Both the position numbers and the translations under genes were made by a program. DNA of 64,000 nucleotides from Hydrangea macrophylla. Taxonomy: Eukaryota > Streptophyta > Magnoliopsida > Cornales > Hydrangeaceae. The stretch lies in the NCBI GenBank assembly GCA_033977485.1, contig CM066997.1, positions 75,548,634 through 75,612,633 of the forward strand, written 5' to 3'. Of the stretch, positions 36,107 through 47,981 are shown piece after piece (within the stretch, counting starts at the first letter, position 1; each line of letters opens with the position of its first letter). The notes under the pieces were generated by a model, which was not told where the DNA came from, made no database searches, and saw nothing but the letters and a program-made list of their open reading frames with translations.

Positions 36107-36513
36107 ATTAGCTATAACGGGTCCTCTAAGAACTCCTCCTCAGGGTCCTCCTCTTTCTCCTTGATGTCGGCTGGATCTGCTTTGTGGTCCTACTCAGGCA
36201 TCGATATCATCTCGTCCCCATCAACTGGTGGTGCTGGATGGTCGTGTACATCATCCCTTGCTCTCTGAAGATCGTCTACAGGGTCAACCTCCTCGATCGG
36301 CTCATCGTCGCTACTTGTCGAATCGTCCTCAATTGTCAGGTCATCATCGTCATCTGCGTCGTCACCATTAGATGGGTCGTCTACTGAGTGGTCACTGCCT
36401 GCAGAATCCTCTCCACTCGCTATGTCGTCATCGCTATTTGTATCCATGGGATCTGAATCGGCATCTGGCTCTAGTATGGGTTCGGGTGGGAATGGTGGTG
36501 GTGGTGCAGCCAT
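36107..36513 (-). pseudogene. Element A acidic N-terminal ORF
   Basis: From a minus-strand ATG at 36513 the frame reads a proline-rich start (MAAPPPPFPPEPI), then a long Asp/Glu/Ser run (DDADDDDDLTIEDDSTSSDD). A TAG at 36190-36192 interrupts it, and the same frame continues acidic (EKEEDPEEEFLEDP) to a TAA near 36107. It lies about 390 bp inside the primer-binding site, where gag should begin. Gag proteins are usually basic or neutral, so this is either an unusual gag N-terminus or a separate accessory protein. Its function is not known to me. Confidence 0.55.
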
Positions 36514-36901
36514 GATAATCAGGAATAGTATATCGTCATATAGTGCCTCGTCCTGAGTCATGCTGATAAGCTCCTGGTGAATAAGTATGGTAGTCTCTGA
36601 AGCATGGATCGACTTGGGCTGAACATGATCTGGATACTGCAATGTATCGGTAAGCACAGCTCTCTATATGTCCTCCTCCAAGATATGCCTCGCCCTCTAG
36701 CAGATCAGTTGTCGATATAGTATAGGGTCGGCAGGCTGGATACGACCGTCGCGATAACAGTAACCTCCGAAATCATCATGAACGAAGCTCGACTCCATAG
36801 TCATGCAAGAGGAGCTAACTTAGTGTCAGTAATAATACAAGGTAAATCTTAGGCTCATAACTTAAGGTGTAGGACAATCAGTGAGCGCGTCTAAACCTAA
36901 A

Positions 36902-36913
36902 GCTCTGATACCA
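36902..36913 (-). promoter_or_regulatory. Element A primer-binding site
   Basis: Minus strand TGGTATCAGAGC, an exact match to the plant initiator tRNA-Met 3' end complement. It lies 8 bp inside the right LTR. Confidence 0.92.
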
Positions 36914-36921
36914 AAAATCCC

Positions 36922-39831
36922 TGTCACGCCCCGAAGTACCAAAAATAGGGAAAAATAAATTTACTTTATGGGTTCGTAGACACGTGACTGGTTGTGAGTG
37001 TCACCTGATTGTCCAAACATGATTATAACAATAATGTGATATGGAAAAGTGATTAAGTTCAGCGGAAGCAGAAATTTAAAGCATCCAAGTCTTACATCAG
37101 TAGTATATTATAAGCCAAAAAGATATCCAAAAGATACATATTATAAGACCAGCTAAACTATTACATCACTAACATAATAATAACAGAACTACAACAAAAG
37201 AAAAGCTCCAAAGTCTTCAACTGGTGAAACCGTAGCCTTCCTCGTAGTAATCTTCACTAGCACAGTCTTCAGTAGTAAAGTCAGCATCTTGATAGCAATC
37301 TGCTCTGTCTGGACCTGCAAAGGCTGGATGTGGAAGGTCCAGCGGCATGAAAAGCCGTTAGCGGTTAAGCTAAGTGAGGGTCCCCTTAAGGTTACCACCA
37401 CTTAAGGTAAGTTATTCTTCATCTCTTCTTATTCCTCGAAACCATATCTCGTTCATCATTTCTTATTCTCGATACTATGCCTTGTTCGTCTTTTCTCATT
37501 CTCAAAACCATGTCTTATTTAAACCCAATCATTTTCTTTGAAACTTAACCCAGAACTGAACTGACCAATGACATTGACTGAAAGAAGACTTAACTCCAAA
37601 CGCATTTACTGGTCAAGAAAGAACAACACTCAACAATGAATAATTAACTGTCGCCCAACTAGCACTCAAACTATCGCCCAAATGGCATAAGTGTGCGGGA
37701 CATTAACAATCTCTTGGTCGAACACGTCATGCCGATCCTCAGGTCGCCCGCACGTTACCGAACACGTCATGCCGATCCTCAGACCAAAGGTACGGGAAAT
37801 TAATAATCACTTGGACGAACACGTCATGCCGATCCTCAGGTCACCCGTACATAACCGAACACGTCATGCCGATCCTCAGTCCAAGGGTGAGGAAAAATAA
37901 TCAACCACTTGATCGAACACGTCACGACGATCCTCAGGTCATCCGCACTTGACCGAACACGTCATGCCGATCCTCAGATCAAGGAACAAAACATAACTCA
38001 CCAATCGACTCCATGGAATAATCGAGAGACCAACTTTGCAAGAATTATCCAAACACGACACAAAAGTTCACGAATCAACTTTGACCAGTAGACACACGAC
38101 TAGAAACGAGGCCCAATGTCCCTTATTCACATTAAATCTGTTATCGAAGGTTTTATCATTATTTTACGCATTCGCATGTTTTGTAGTTTAGTTCATTAAT
38201 ATCATCCATTTATAACCGTTAATATTTCGCTATACGTCCGACATTCCATTTTCCTCTCAATATACTTACGATGGAAACTTTCCCGATCACTTATCAACGC
38301 AATAATCGTGCCATACAATATATTTATAGTTTGGGTATGAACTTTCAACGGTCATTAAACTATATTCACGTAGCTTATGGATTTATAATCATGGATTTAA
38401 TATCAATAAACATATAGATGAAATCCTTAACATACGCATCTACGCAATAGCTCTACCATAGCACAAGATTTTTATAACAACACAGGTACTGGAAAACTAG
38501 CATCAACAATCAACACCATGCATAACAAAACATCATACAAAAAGCTACACAATCTGCTAGGATACATTTTCACTGTGTTGGCTGAATTAACATGATTTAT
38601 TTGGGCATGATAAATTGCTTTATAGATCAAACTCAAAACTAAAACATTATAGATAATAGAAATATCTTAATGTACAAAAAAAATCTAACTTCAATTACAT
38701 TTTTGAGCTACTCAAACTATTTATTTTACAAGACATTTCTTATATCTCGGACTGTTCTGTCCCAGATTTATAGTACTGCATTGTACGTGCATTTCACTTA
38801 TGAAGAAGTGGTTTTTAGACTGAGCTATAGAAGGGTTATTTGTAGATATATGAGTTAGCTTTTACCACAAAAAAACCTAGCTTAATTCGGATTTTTGGAC
38901 TGCACAAAACATTCATTTTACTAAACTATGTTCTGCTGAGAGTTTCAGTTTCTCAGATTTATAACACTGCGTTGTACATGCATTTCACCCATGAAGGAGT
39001 GATTTCTAGACCAAGCTATAGAAGAGTTATTTGTAGATAAATGAGTTAGATTTTACCACAAAAAACCTAGCTTAATTTGGATTTTTGAGCTGCACAAAAC
39101 ATTCATTTTACTAAGCTGTGTTTTGCTGAATGTTTTAGTTTCTCAGATTTAAGGATTTGTCTTGCATGTCATGAAAACTTCAACACAACAACATCAAACT
39201 CCTACTAAACATTAATACATGCTATATATGTTCTAAGTTGAGTTAGATTACTCACAACAACTTGAAACTAAGCTTGGATTGTTGATTTGAGCTTGATGGA
39301 GCTTGAACTCAACTTCACTAGTGAACTTCTTCTCCTTCTAACTTTCTATTTCTTCTCTCTTTTTCTCATGAACCACCCAAGTCCTAATTTTCTCTCCAAA
39401 AATTCAGATTGTGATCTAACTAAGAGAGTGTAGTGTGTGCATGTGCTTGTTTATATAGATTTCCATGTGCTAGGTGTCCTTTGCATGTTGCATGCTTAGG
39501 ACATGTGTCCATTAAGTGGACATGTGTCCAAGAGGGTGGCATGTGGTTGCCACATGGCCGACCATGTGGGCCCACCTTGGGTTGTGTACCACTTCCTCAG
39601 TTTACGTGCAAAAGTTCCTCGGTATGCATGTCGGTCTCGAAGTACGTGCAAACTGGTCTTATTTCTAATGTCCAAGTCCGGGTACGGGACTAAGTTAAAT
39701 CTTATTATGGTCGAGTCGGTACGGTTACTACAGGCTATATGGTAATAATACAACACGTCCATACCGTCACGTAATTAAAATAATAATATAATAATATAGT
39801 GGGTCCAATACAAAAAATTACAGGTGTTACA
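36922..39831 (-). repeat. Element A right LTR (5' LTR in element sense)
   Basis: 2,910 bp. TATA CTATATAAAC on the minus strand at 39449-39458. Palindromes tgcatgttgcatgc and two GGACATGTGTCC copies (39499-39510, 39518-39529) lie 25-110 bp upstream of it in the minus sense. Uninterrupted, it shows the empty site for element D. Confidence 0.93.
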
Positions 39832-39836
39832 ATGTC

Positions 39837-40804
39837 ATATTCACAGGGTTGTGAACATATATTGTCAAGATAGAATCTACCCTCTGATTTAGAGTAAGCA
39901 TTCCCTTGAGAATGTCACCAAGTCGATTACTGAGTACTGCAGTCTTGTTGATAAGAGTTATCAACATGTTTGGTAATCATAAGAGGTGAATGGGACTCAA
40001 GGAATACAAGAAGTAATCATGATTCAGGTTGACAGAAACAGTTATCCGACTACCTGAATATGACTACGAATGCTGGAGGTAGAGGACAATAGTACACCAT
40101 ACAAGTCTAGTTATAGCTTCGGATATGTTCTTTTGCGTTGGAGTTCAGTTATCATTTTATAGTGGAGTAAACGTTAACTGACCAGTTAGTTAGTTTTGCT
40201 GATCAAAGAGTTTGGTCACGGTAATTAACAAACTGGTCTGAGCCAACAATAAAGAGCCTAGGAGGTCCCACTCTTAGCTTCGCCAGGATACTTGGAAAGA
40301 CACATGAGGGAGTTGTCAAGACAAGTTCGATCGATTGAAGTATGTTCGATCGATTGAAGTTTTGGCAGTCTCGATCGATCGAGAATGGTTTGATCGATCG
40401 AAGATATTCGATCGCTCGAAGTCTAGGTCGGTTCTGGAAATCTATAAATAGGGCAGCTATGTTCTGGAAAGATGGTTCGTCGTTTTTATTAACCATACGC
40501 TGCAGAAACTATTTTAGAGCACCAAACCTTCTCCTTCCTCTCTATTAGAGATCCCACCATCTCTAGTTTCTCTGGGAAGCGTCCGTAGGAGACATAAGGG
40601 TGAAGACAACCTAGTGGAGGCTGCCGCATGAACAAGGAAGTAGAAAATTAGAATTGGGTTCAAGATACAAAGGTATAACACTTGCCCCCTCTTGTATGCA
40701 TCTATGGAATTGACGAGTGTTAGATCCTGGGATACTAATCAGTTATTATAACTGAATCTTTTCCGCTGCGCATTTAAAATAATTTTAAACCTATTTATCC
40801 TTCA
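39837..40804 (+). repeat. Copia 5' LTR, second part, with promoter
   Basis: Continues from ATGTC and matches 46997-47981. Five palindromes of the TTCGATCGATCGAA family lie at 40326-40420, immediately followed by the TATA box ctataaatag (40442-40451). The LTR ends cttca at 40804. A decayed primer-binding site follows at 40805-40819 (attagtatcaaagcc). Confidence 0.92.
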
Positions 40805-40976
40805 ATTAGTATCAAAGCCACGCTTGTTTGGATCTATAGATGCGTTATTGGAACACTAGTTTTGATTTTCATGTTGATTTTAGAACTATTTTTGAAATGG
40901 CATTGTCACAGATCTGTTTCTGCATTGTTATCGCAACAGAATACAAATCTGTGACTGCATTGGATGCATGTTGGAT

Positions 40977-41242
40977 TCGATCGATCGAAGTAGGTTCGAT
41001 CGATCGAAGATGCTCTGTGCTCAAGCGATCGAACAGGTTTCGATCGATCGAATATTGGATATGTTCGATCGATCGAATGGCATTCGATCGATCGATACAG
41101 ATTCTCTGTCAAGTTGTTCTTTTATAGTTTAAATGTTTTAAAAATTATTTGATTTAATTTTAAATTATTCTGTAAATTTTTTTAAATCATTCTGTGGAAT
41201 AGAATGTTCAAGCGATTAAACAGTCTTCGATCGATCGAACTG
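40977..41242. repeat. TCGATCGA palindrome array in the copia leader
   Basis: Six palindromes occur at 40977-41097 and two more at 41207-41242, all in the untranslated leader between primer-binding site and gag (gag starts at 42468). These are the best-preserved copies of the motif in the window. Confidence 0.85.
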
Positions 41243-42467
41243 TGACAGTGAAGTCAGATGCAGTTTTAAGATCTAATTTTGTATATAAGAGTTTATGTAC
41301 TGTGTGAATCAATTAGCAGTTCCAATTGTTATAGATGCATGGATGTGTGTTCGACTAACCCTTTTGCAGCAAGTTTAGTCGCTATCTCCCATGGCATCAA
41401 GACTTTTAAATTTTGTATTGATTTATTTGAGATTGGTGTATATCATGTTTGATTATTGGTTTGGTTTTAAGGCATATATGAAGGGCGCTGCGACTTCAAT
41501 CCTACGAAAAGGAAAGTCGCACCGGTTTCCCTAGCCTTTTATTGTTTTATTGTTGTTGTTGTTATTTCTTTTTCTAGATAAATTGTAAGCTTCGAAAGTG
41601 GCATAGGACCAATGTAATAGAATTAGAAAATCCGTGAAGATGGACGAGGAAGCCGTTATCCATGAAGATGGAGCTGGAGGCGACCATACCAAGAGGAGGT
41701 TCTATGGAGATAGAGCCATGGGAGATAGAGGCATCGTTTGGATGTCTTTATTTTCATTTTAGTTTTTTGTTTTATGTGCTTGTTTTGTGATTGGCATTTA
41801 ATTAGATTGTTACTACTTGCATGCATGTGAAACAAGTTTTCTAAAATTAAATTCAAAAACTGTTTTCAACACATTAGTAAACATTAGATGTTTATGGGTA
41901 ATGTGTAAAAACATTTTCTAAAAAGAAAAATCCTTTATTTCTAAATCTAGTGGGAGAGGGTCTTATTAATAATACCCACGATCTTCCATTAACGGTTCAT
42001 TGTAAGATGAGTAGTGCATTCTGTGTCACCTCGCCAAGGGTGATCATTCCATATGGAGGGTAAACTACTTATTGGTTACTAGATGTGAACTTCCTAAGGA
42101 TAGAATCAATCAGACGTGTTAGAGGGTGACCACCACACGAAGGCGCTACTTAAGACGGTTGTGATTGGATCCTAGTTAATGGTACATACTAGCTAAGCTC
42201 TGGATAAGGGATCCCACACGGGGCATTATTCAGAAACTTAGGGATCAAATAGGTTCGGGAGTCATGACTTATTTTGCAAAAGTTGCATGGCGGATAAGTC
42301 ATGATAAATCGAAAGATCGAACATTGACCACCACACGGAGGCTTTATTCTCTCGTTTCGATATTCCGGCGACTTTGCTTTTAAATAAGAGTTTTAAAAGG
42401 ATTCTTTTATTTCAAACTGTCAAATTTTGATATCCGTATTTATTTTGTTTGATTTTCAGTAATCATA

Positions 42468-44444
42468 ATGTCTAGATCTGCATTTAGTCCACTTGCCACC
42501 ATACTCACTCAAAACAAGTTAACTGGAAATAACTATACTGAATGGAAACGTAACCTTGACATCGTATTAATTGCGGAGGATCACATATATGTCCTCACCA
42601 CCCCATGTCCCGAAGAACCCGCTGCAAATGCTTTGGCTACTGCTAGACGCGAGTTCGATAAATGGAAAAAGTCGAATGGGATGGCTCGTTGTTACATATT
42701 AGCTTCTATGGCTAATGTGTTATGACACCAATGCCAGTCGAACAAATCCGCCAATGACATTATCAAATCCCTGAAAAAGATGTTTGGGGAGCATGGCTGG
42801 CCTTCCAGGCAGGTAGCTATGTAGAAGATAATGAGTTCTAAGATGTCGAAAGGGACTCCAGTCAAAGAACATGTTTTAAAATTGATTGGTTATTTAAACA
42901 AGCTGGAGACCCTAGATGCCAACATGGATGTACAGACCCAAGTTGATATGATCCTCAATACGCTGTCGCCATCATTCGCTCAATTTAAACTGAATTAGAA
43001 TATGAATAAAATGGATTTTTTAATGAGCGAATTGATGAGCTCTTTACTGGCAGCGAAAGGGGTGATCAAGCCTAGGGGCGGCGTTTTAAACGTTGAGAAA
43101 AGTGCTTCCTCTTCTCGATCTATGCCGAAAGGAAAGAAATGGAAGAAGAAGGCTGGCGCTGGTGGTCCAAGTGTTGGACCGATCCCTAAGATTGCAAAAT
43201 CTAAGGGAAAAGGTAAGGGCAAAGGGAAGGTGGGTGGCCAAGGCAAACAAAAGTGTTTCCAATGCGGTGAGAAGGGCCATTGGAAGAGAAACTGTCTAGA
43301 ATTCTTAGCTACAAGAGTTCAAGGTATGATTGAATCACATGTGATTGAAGTAAGTTTTATTACGGATACTTCAAACACTTGGTGCATTGATTCTGGTGCG
43401 ACTAACCATATCTGTAATTTGTTGCAGGGGTTCAGATCAACCAGGAAATGCAGTAATGGGGAAATCATGCTTACTCTAGGTTCTAGCGCAACCGTATCTC
43501 CGGTTGCTATAGGAGTCGTAGTTTTAGAATTTCTACACAATAAAGTTTTGATTTTATCAGATGTGCTTTATGTCCCTTCAATGAGACGTAATTTAATTTC
43601 AGTTTCTAATTTATCGAATAATGGTTATTCCTTTCATTTTGGAACTGAAGTTGTTATTAAAAGAAATAGTTCTTTTATATGTTCTGGTGTTAAATTAAAT
43701 GGTTTGTATGTGATAACTCCCAATATTTCTAAAGATTCTTGCTTGGAACTTAATAACTCAGTGGTAACTATACCATCTAAAAGAAAAGAACCTTCCACTA
43801 ATCCAACAAGGCTTCGGCATATGAGGCTTGGCCATATCAATCTAAATAGGATTGGCAGACTAGTCAAAGAAGGGATCTTAGGCAATTTGGTTCTCAAACC
43901 AATGGAAGTCTGTGAGTCTTGTTTAGAGGGTAAGATGACCAAAAGGCCCTTTCCCATAAAGGGCAATAGGACCAATGCATTGTTGGAATTAGTTCATACT
44001 GATGTGTGTGAACCAATAAATATTAGACCAAGGGGTGGTTATGAGTATTTCATAACATTTACCGATGACCACTCTAGGTATGGATATGTGTACCTAATGC
44101 AGCACAAGTCTGAAGCCTTTGAAAAGTTCACAGAGTTTAGGGCTGAAGCGGAGAAGCAATTGGGCTCACATATCAAGGCCATTCAATCTGATCGAGGTGG
44201 CGAGTACCTCTCTAATGAGTTTATTGATCACCTCGTACAGAATGGGATTCTGTCACAGTTGACTGCACCTGGCACGCCTCAGCAAAATGGTGTAGCGGAG
44301 AGAAGGAACCGGACTCTTTTAGACATGACTAGGTCAATGATGATTTATTCAGAGTTGCCATTATTCCTTTGGGGTTATGCTTTGGAAACCGCTGCATACA
44401 TACTAAATCTAGTACCAAGCAAATCTATTCCCAGGACACCATGA
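42468..44444 (+). pseudogene. Copia gag, protease and integrase
   Basis: One reading frame with in-frame stops at 42723, 42822 and 42996 but no shift. Gag starts MSRSAFSPLATILTQNKL with the LTGNNYTEWKRNLD block typical of copia gag. The zinc knuckle CFQCGEKGHWKRNC is at 43254-43295. Protease has CIDSGATNHIC with the DSGA active site intact. The integrase zinc finger is HMRLGH...CESCLEGK. The catalytic core shows HTDVCEP, IQSDRGGEY and PQQNGVAERRN, so the D, D, E residues are all present. The frame ends at a TGA at 44442 where the family has Tyr in PYEMW. Integrase inserts the cDNA in the nucleus. Confidence 0.93.
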
Positions 44445-46441
44445 GAGATGTGGATTGGGCGCAAGCCTTCTTTGCAACATCTCCGGATATGGGGGTATCC
44501 GGCACATATGCTGAAAGGAAAGATGAGCATGTTGGATTCTAGATAAGGAGTATGTTATTTCGTAGGGTATCCAAAGGGTACTTATGGATGATATTTTAAT
44601 GATCCAAGAGAACAGAAAGTGTTTGTTAGTACAAATGTTGTTTTCTTAGAAGATGATTATATCATGAACCATAAACCTAAGGGAAGGATAGATCTGAGAG
44701 AAATAGAAGGAGAGCCCTCAGTCCAACCCGCAATTGATAACGATGAAAATCAAGAAAATACCACTTCTTTACCCATTTCCGTACTGGTACCTCGTCGTAG
44801 TAGGAGGATTATCAGCCAGCCTGATAGATACATGTTCTTAGGAGAAGTTTTTGAAGCTGTCTCCATAGAACCTGAATCTGATCCTGCCACATATGAAGAG
44901 GCAATGGCTGATGATGATTCAGTTGATTGGGTTAAAGCTATGAAGGCTGAATTAGAATCTATGGATTCTAATTAGGTCTGGGATCTTATAGAACTTCCAG
45001 CCAATATTAAACCCATTGGCTGTAAGTGGGTCTATTTAGAGTAAAAGAGGATCTGATGGAAATGTTGAGACCTTTAAGGCAAGGCTTGTAGCGAAAGGTT
45101 ATACTCAAAGGGAGGGCATTGACTATGAGGAAACTTTCTCCCCGGTAGCCATGCTCAAGTCCATCAGAATACTCTTATCCATTGCTGCATGTCTAGATTA
45201 TGAGATCTAACAGATGGACGTCAAGACTGCATTCTTGAATTGCAATCTTGAGGAGGACATCTATATGCAACAACCAGAAGGGTTCATAGCTGGTCGGAAA
45301 GGTAACTTGGTATGCAAGTTGCAAAAGTCCATTTATGGGCCTAAGCAGGCATCCAGAAGTTGGAACATCCGATTTGACCAAGTGGTCAAGTCGTTTGGTT
45401 TCACACAGAATCTGGATGAACCTTGTGCATACAAGAAGTGTGAAGGAAAAGTGGTGGCTTTTCTTGTACTTTAAGTTGATGACATTCTACTCATTGGGAA
45501 TGATGTAGCGGCGCTGTCAACGGTCAAGGTTTGGCTAGCTAGTACATTCGATATGAAAGATCTAGGAGAGGCAAGCTATATTCTTGGGATAAAGCTCTTT
45601 CAGGATCGCAAGCAAAAGATAATGGGATTATCTCAAGCTGGTTATATCGAGAAAGTGCTAACTAGGTTTTCAATGGATAATTTGAAGAAAGGTTTGTTAC
45701 CTTTCAGGCATGGTTTAGCGTTCTCCAAGGACTAGTGTCCTAAGACACAGGAGGAGAGGAATCGTATGGCAGGAATTCCATATGCTTCGGCAGTTGGAAG
45801 TCTCATGTATGCGATGTTATGCACTAGACCAGATATCTATTTTACCGTTGGCATGGTTAGCAGGTATCAATCGAATTCAGGTCCAGAGCACTAGATAGCC
45901 GTTAAGCACATTCTTAGGTACTTGAGAAGAACGAAAGATTACATGCTTATGTACGGCGGTAGTGAGTTAATTCCACTAGGATATACTGACTCGGACTTTA
46001 TGTCAGATAAAGATTCGATGAAGTCAACATCCGGACATCTCTTTACCTTAGGAGGTGGTGCTGTTAGTTGGAGGAGCATTAAGCAGAAATGCATTGTAGA
46101 CTCAACTACAGAAGCTGAGTATGTGGCTGATTGTGAAGCCGCAAATGAAGCTATTTGGCTCAAGAAGTTCCTTATGGAGCTCGAGGTGCTACCAGCGTCA
46201 CTGTCACCTATTACGCTTTATTGTGATAATAGTGGGGCAGTGGCTCAGTCCAAGGAGCCAAGGAACTATGTGAAGGGAAAGCACGTAGAGCGGAAATATT
46301 ATCTTATCCGACATATTGTTCAATGTTGAGATGTGACTGTCACCAAGATTGCCACCGTTGACAATCTTGCTGATCCATTTACAAAGGCCTTACCACAGAA
46401 GGTCTTTGATCATCATCTAGATAGTCTAGGTCTCAGATGTA
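44445..46441 (+). pseudogene. Copia reverse transcriptase and RNase H
   Basis: Continues in the same frame to 44975 (EMWIGRKPSL, then FLEDDYIM linker) with three stops. A frameshift near 45040 follows, and then one frame to about 46441 with stops at about 45208, 45472, 45733, 45892 and 46327. RT shows [54 protein letters not shown] and VDDILLIGND with the Asp pair. RNase H shows YTDSDF and STTEAEYVA. Several stops replace Trp or Gln codons (TGG to TAG or TGA, CAG to TAG). The element is dead but easy to classify; lineage (Tork/TAR-like) is a guess. Confidence 0.92.
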
Positions 46442-46473
46442 ATCCTGTATGGTTGTGAGTGCAAGTGGGAGTT

Positions 46474-47981
46474 TGTTGGGTTTGTGCCCTCAAACCATTA
46501 CTTTATATATGAGACATTGACATTTTAATATATGGATATCAGCTTTACATTTAGTTATGTATGTTTCTTTCATGAGATGATTGTTATCCTTAAGTATCAT
46601 AATAAGTAATTCATGTATGTATGTATGAGATACATACAAGTGAGATACGAAGTATTGTTCTTTGTTACTTATAACTTGTCACAGTGCATGATGAGACTGG
46701 ATATCTCAGTAGGTTTACACTGTAGCATGACTAACTACCATTGGATGGAGTGATTAATCTCAATCACTAGAGTATAACTCTTAGTTAATATGCTAGTGCT
46801 TATAGTGCATTGACGGACCTGAGCTTTCCTATTGACACTCAAGACTGTTAATCAGTTGATAGGAACTCATAACTTGTATAAGGTACGTGTTCTCAATCTT
46901 GAGACGATTATGAACACAGATTGTGGATTTGGCTGCTTTGATTTACCAGTCAGTGAGGTCTATAGAAGATCAACACCAAGGTATCTTGGGTATGTCATAT
47001 TCACAGGGTTGTGAACATATATTGTCAAGATAGAATCTACCCTCTGATTTAAAGTAAGCATTCCCTTGAGAATGTCACCAAGTCGATTACTGAGTACTGT
47101 AGTCTTGTTGATAAGAGTTATCAACATGTTGGGTAATCATGAGAGGTGAATGGGACTCAAGGAATACAAGAAGTAATCATGATTCAGGTTGATAGTAATA
47201 GTTATCTGACTACCTGAATATGACTACGAATGCTGAAGGTAGAGGGACATTAGTTCACCATATAAGTCTAGTTATAGCTTTGAATATGTTCTTTTGCGTT
47301 GGAGTTCAGTTATCGTTTTATAGTGGAGTAAACGTTAATTGAATAGTTAGTTAGTTTGCTGATCAAAGAGTTTGGTCACGGTAATTAACAAACTGGTCTG
47401 AGCCAACAATATAGAGCCTAGGAGGTCCCACTCTTAGCTCTGCCAGGATACTTGGAAAGACACATAAGGGAGTTGTCAAGACAAGTTCAATCGATTGAAG
47501 TATGTTCGATTGATTAAAGTCTTGGCAGTCTCGATCGATCGAGAATGGTTCGATCGATCGAAGGTTCGATCAATCGAAGATATTCGATCGCTCGAAATCT
47601 AGGTCGATTCTGGAAATCTATAAATAAGGCAGCTACATTCTGGAAAGATGGTTCATTGTTTTTATTAACCAGATGCTGCAGAAACTATTTTAGAGCACCA
47701 AACCTTCTCCTTCCTCTCTATTAGAGATCCCACCATCTCTAGTCTCTCTGGGAAGCATTCGCAGGAGACATAAGGGTGAAGACAACCTAGTGGAGGCTGC
47801 CACATCAAACAAGGAAGTAGAAAATCAGAATTGGGTTCAAGACACAAAGGTATAACACTTGCCCCCTCTTGTACGCATCTATGGAATTGACGAGTGTTAG
47901 ATCCTGGGATACCAATCAGTTATTATAACTGAATCTTTTCCACTGCGCATTTAAAATAATTTTAAACCTATTTATCCTTCA
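46474..47981 (+). repeat. Copia 3' LTR
   Basis: 1,508 bp, preceded by the polypurine tract caagtgggagt. TATA at 47618-47626. The palindrome array (47486-47594) holds one more unit (ggttcgatcaatcgaa) than the 5' LTR. Confidence 0.92.

Larger units (their letters stand above)
21193..39831 (-). mobile_element. Element A: gypsy-type, gag remnant only, inserted in the copia 5' LTR
   Basis: Starts TGTCACGCCCC and ends GGTGTTACA on the plus strand, flanked by a perfect 5-bp duplication ATGTC (21188-21192 and 39832-39836). Read on the minus strand the LTRs run TGTAACACC...GGGGCGTGACA, typical of Tekay-type chromoviruses. The primer-binding site is TGGTATCAGAGC (36902-36913) and the polypurine tract GGTGGTGGAAGA sits at 33037-33048. 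The internal region is only 3.9 kb with gag remnants and no recognisable protease, RT or integrase. The left LTR (3' LTR in element sense) is split by element D. It would depend on enzymes from a relative. Confidence 0.93.
20690..47981 (+). mobile_element. Ty1/copia element inserted in the element B 5' LTR
   Basis: 5' LTR 20690-21192 plus 39837-40804, internal region 40805-46473, 3' LTR 46474-47981 (1,508 bp, TGTTGGG...CCTTCA). Without its own insertion it is about 8.6 kb. Gag and pol are in the order gag-protease-integrase-RT-RNase H, the copia arrangement. The first 15 bases of the 5' LTR are missing and no target duplication is visible. LTRs differ by several percent in the stretch I compared. 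Confidence 0.93.
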
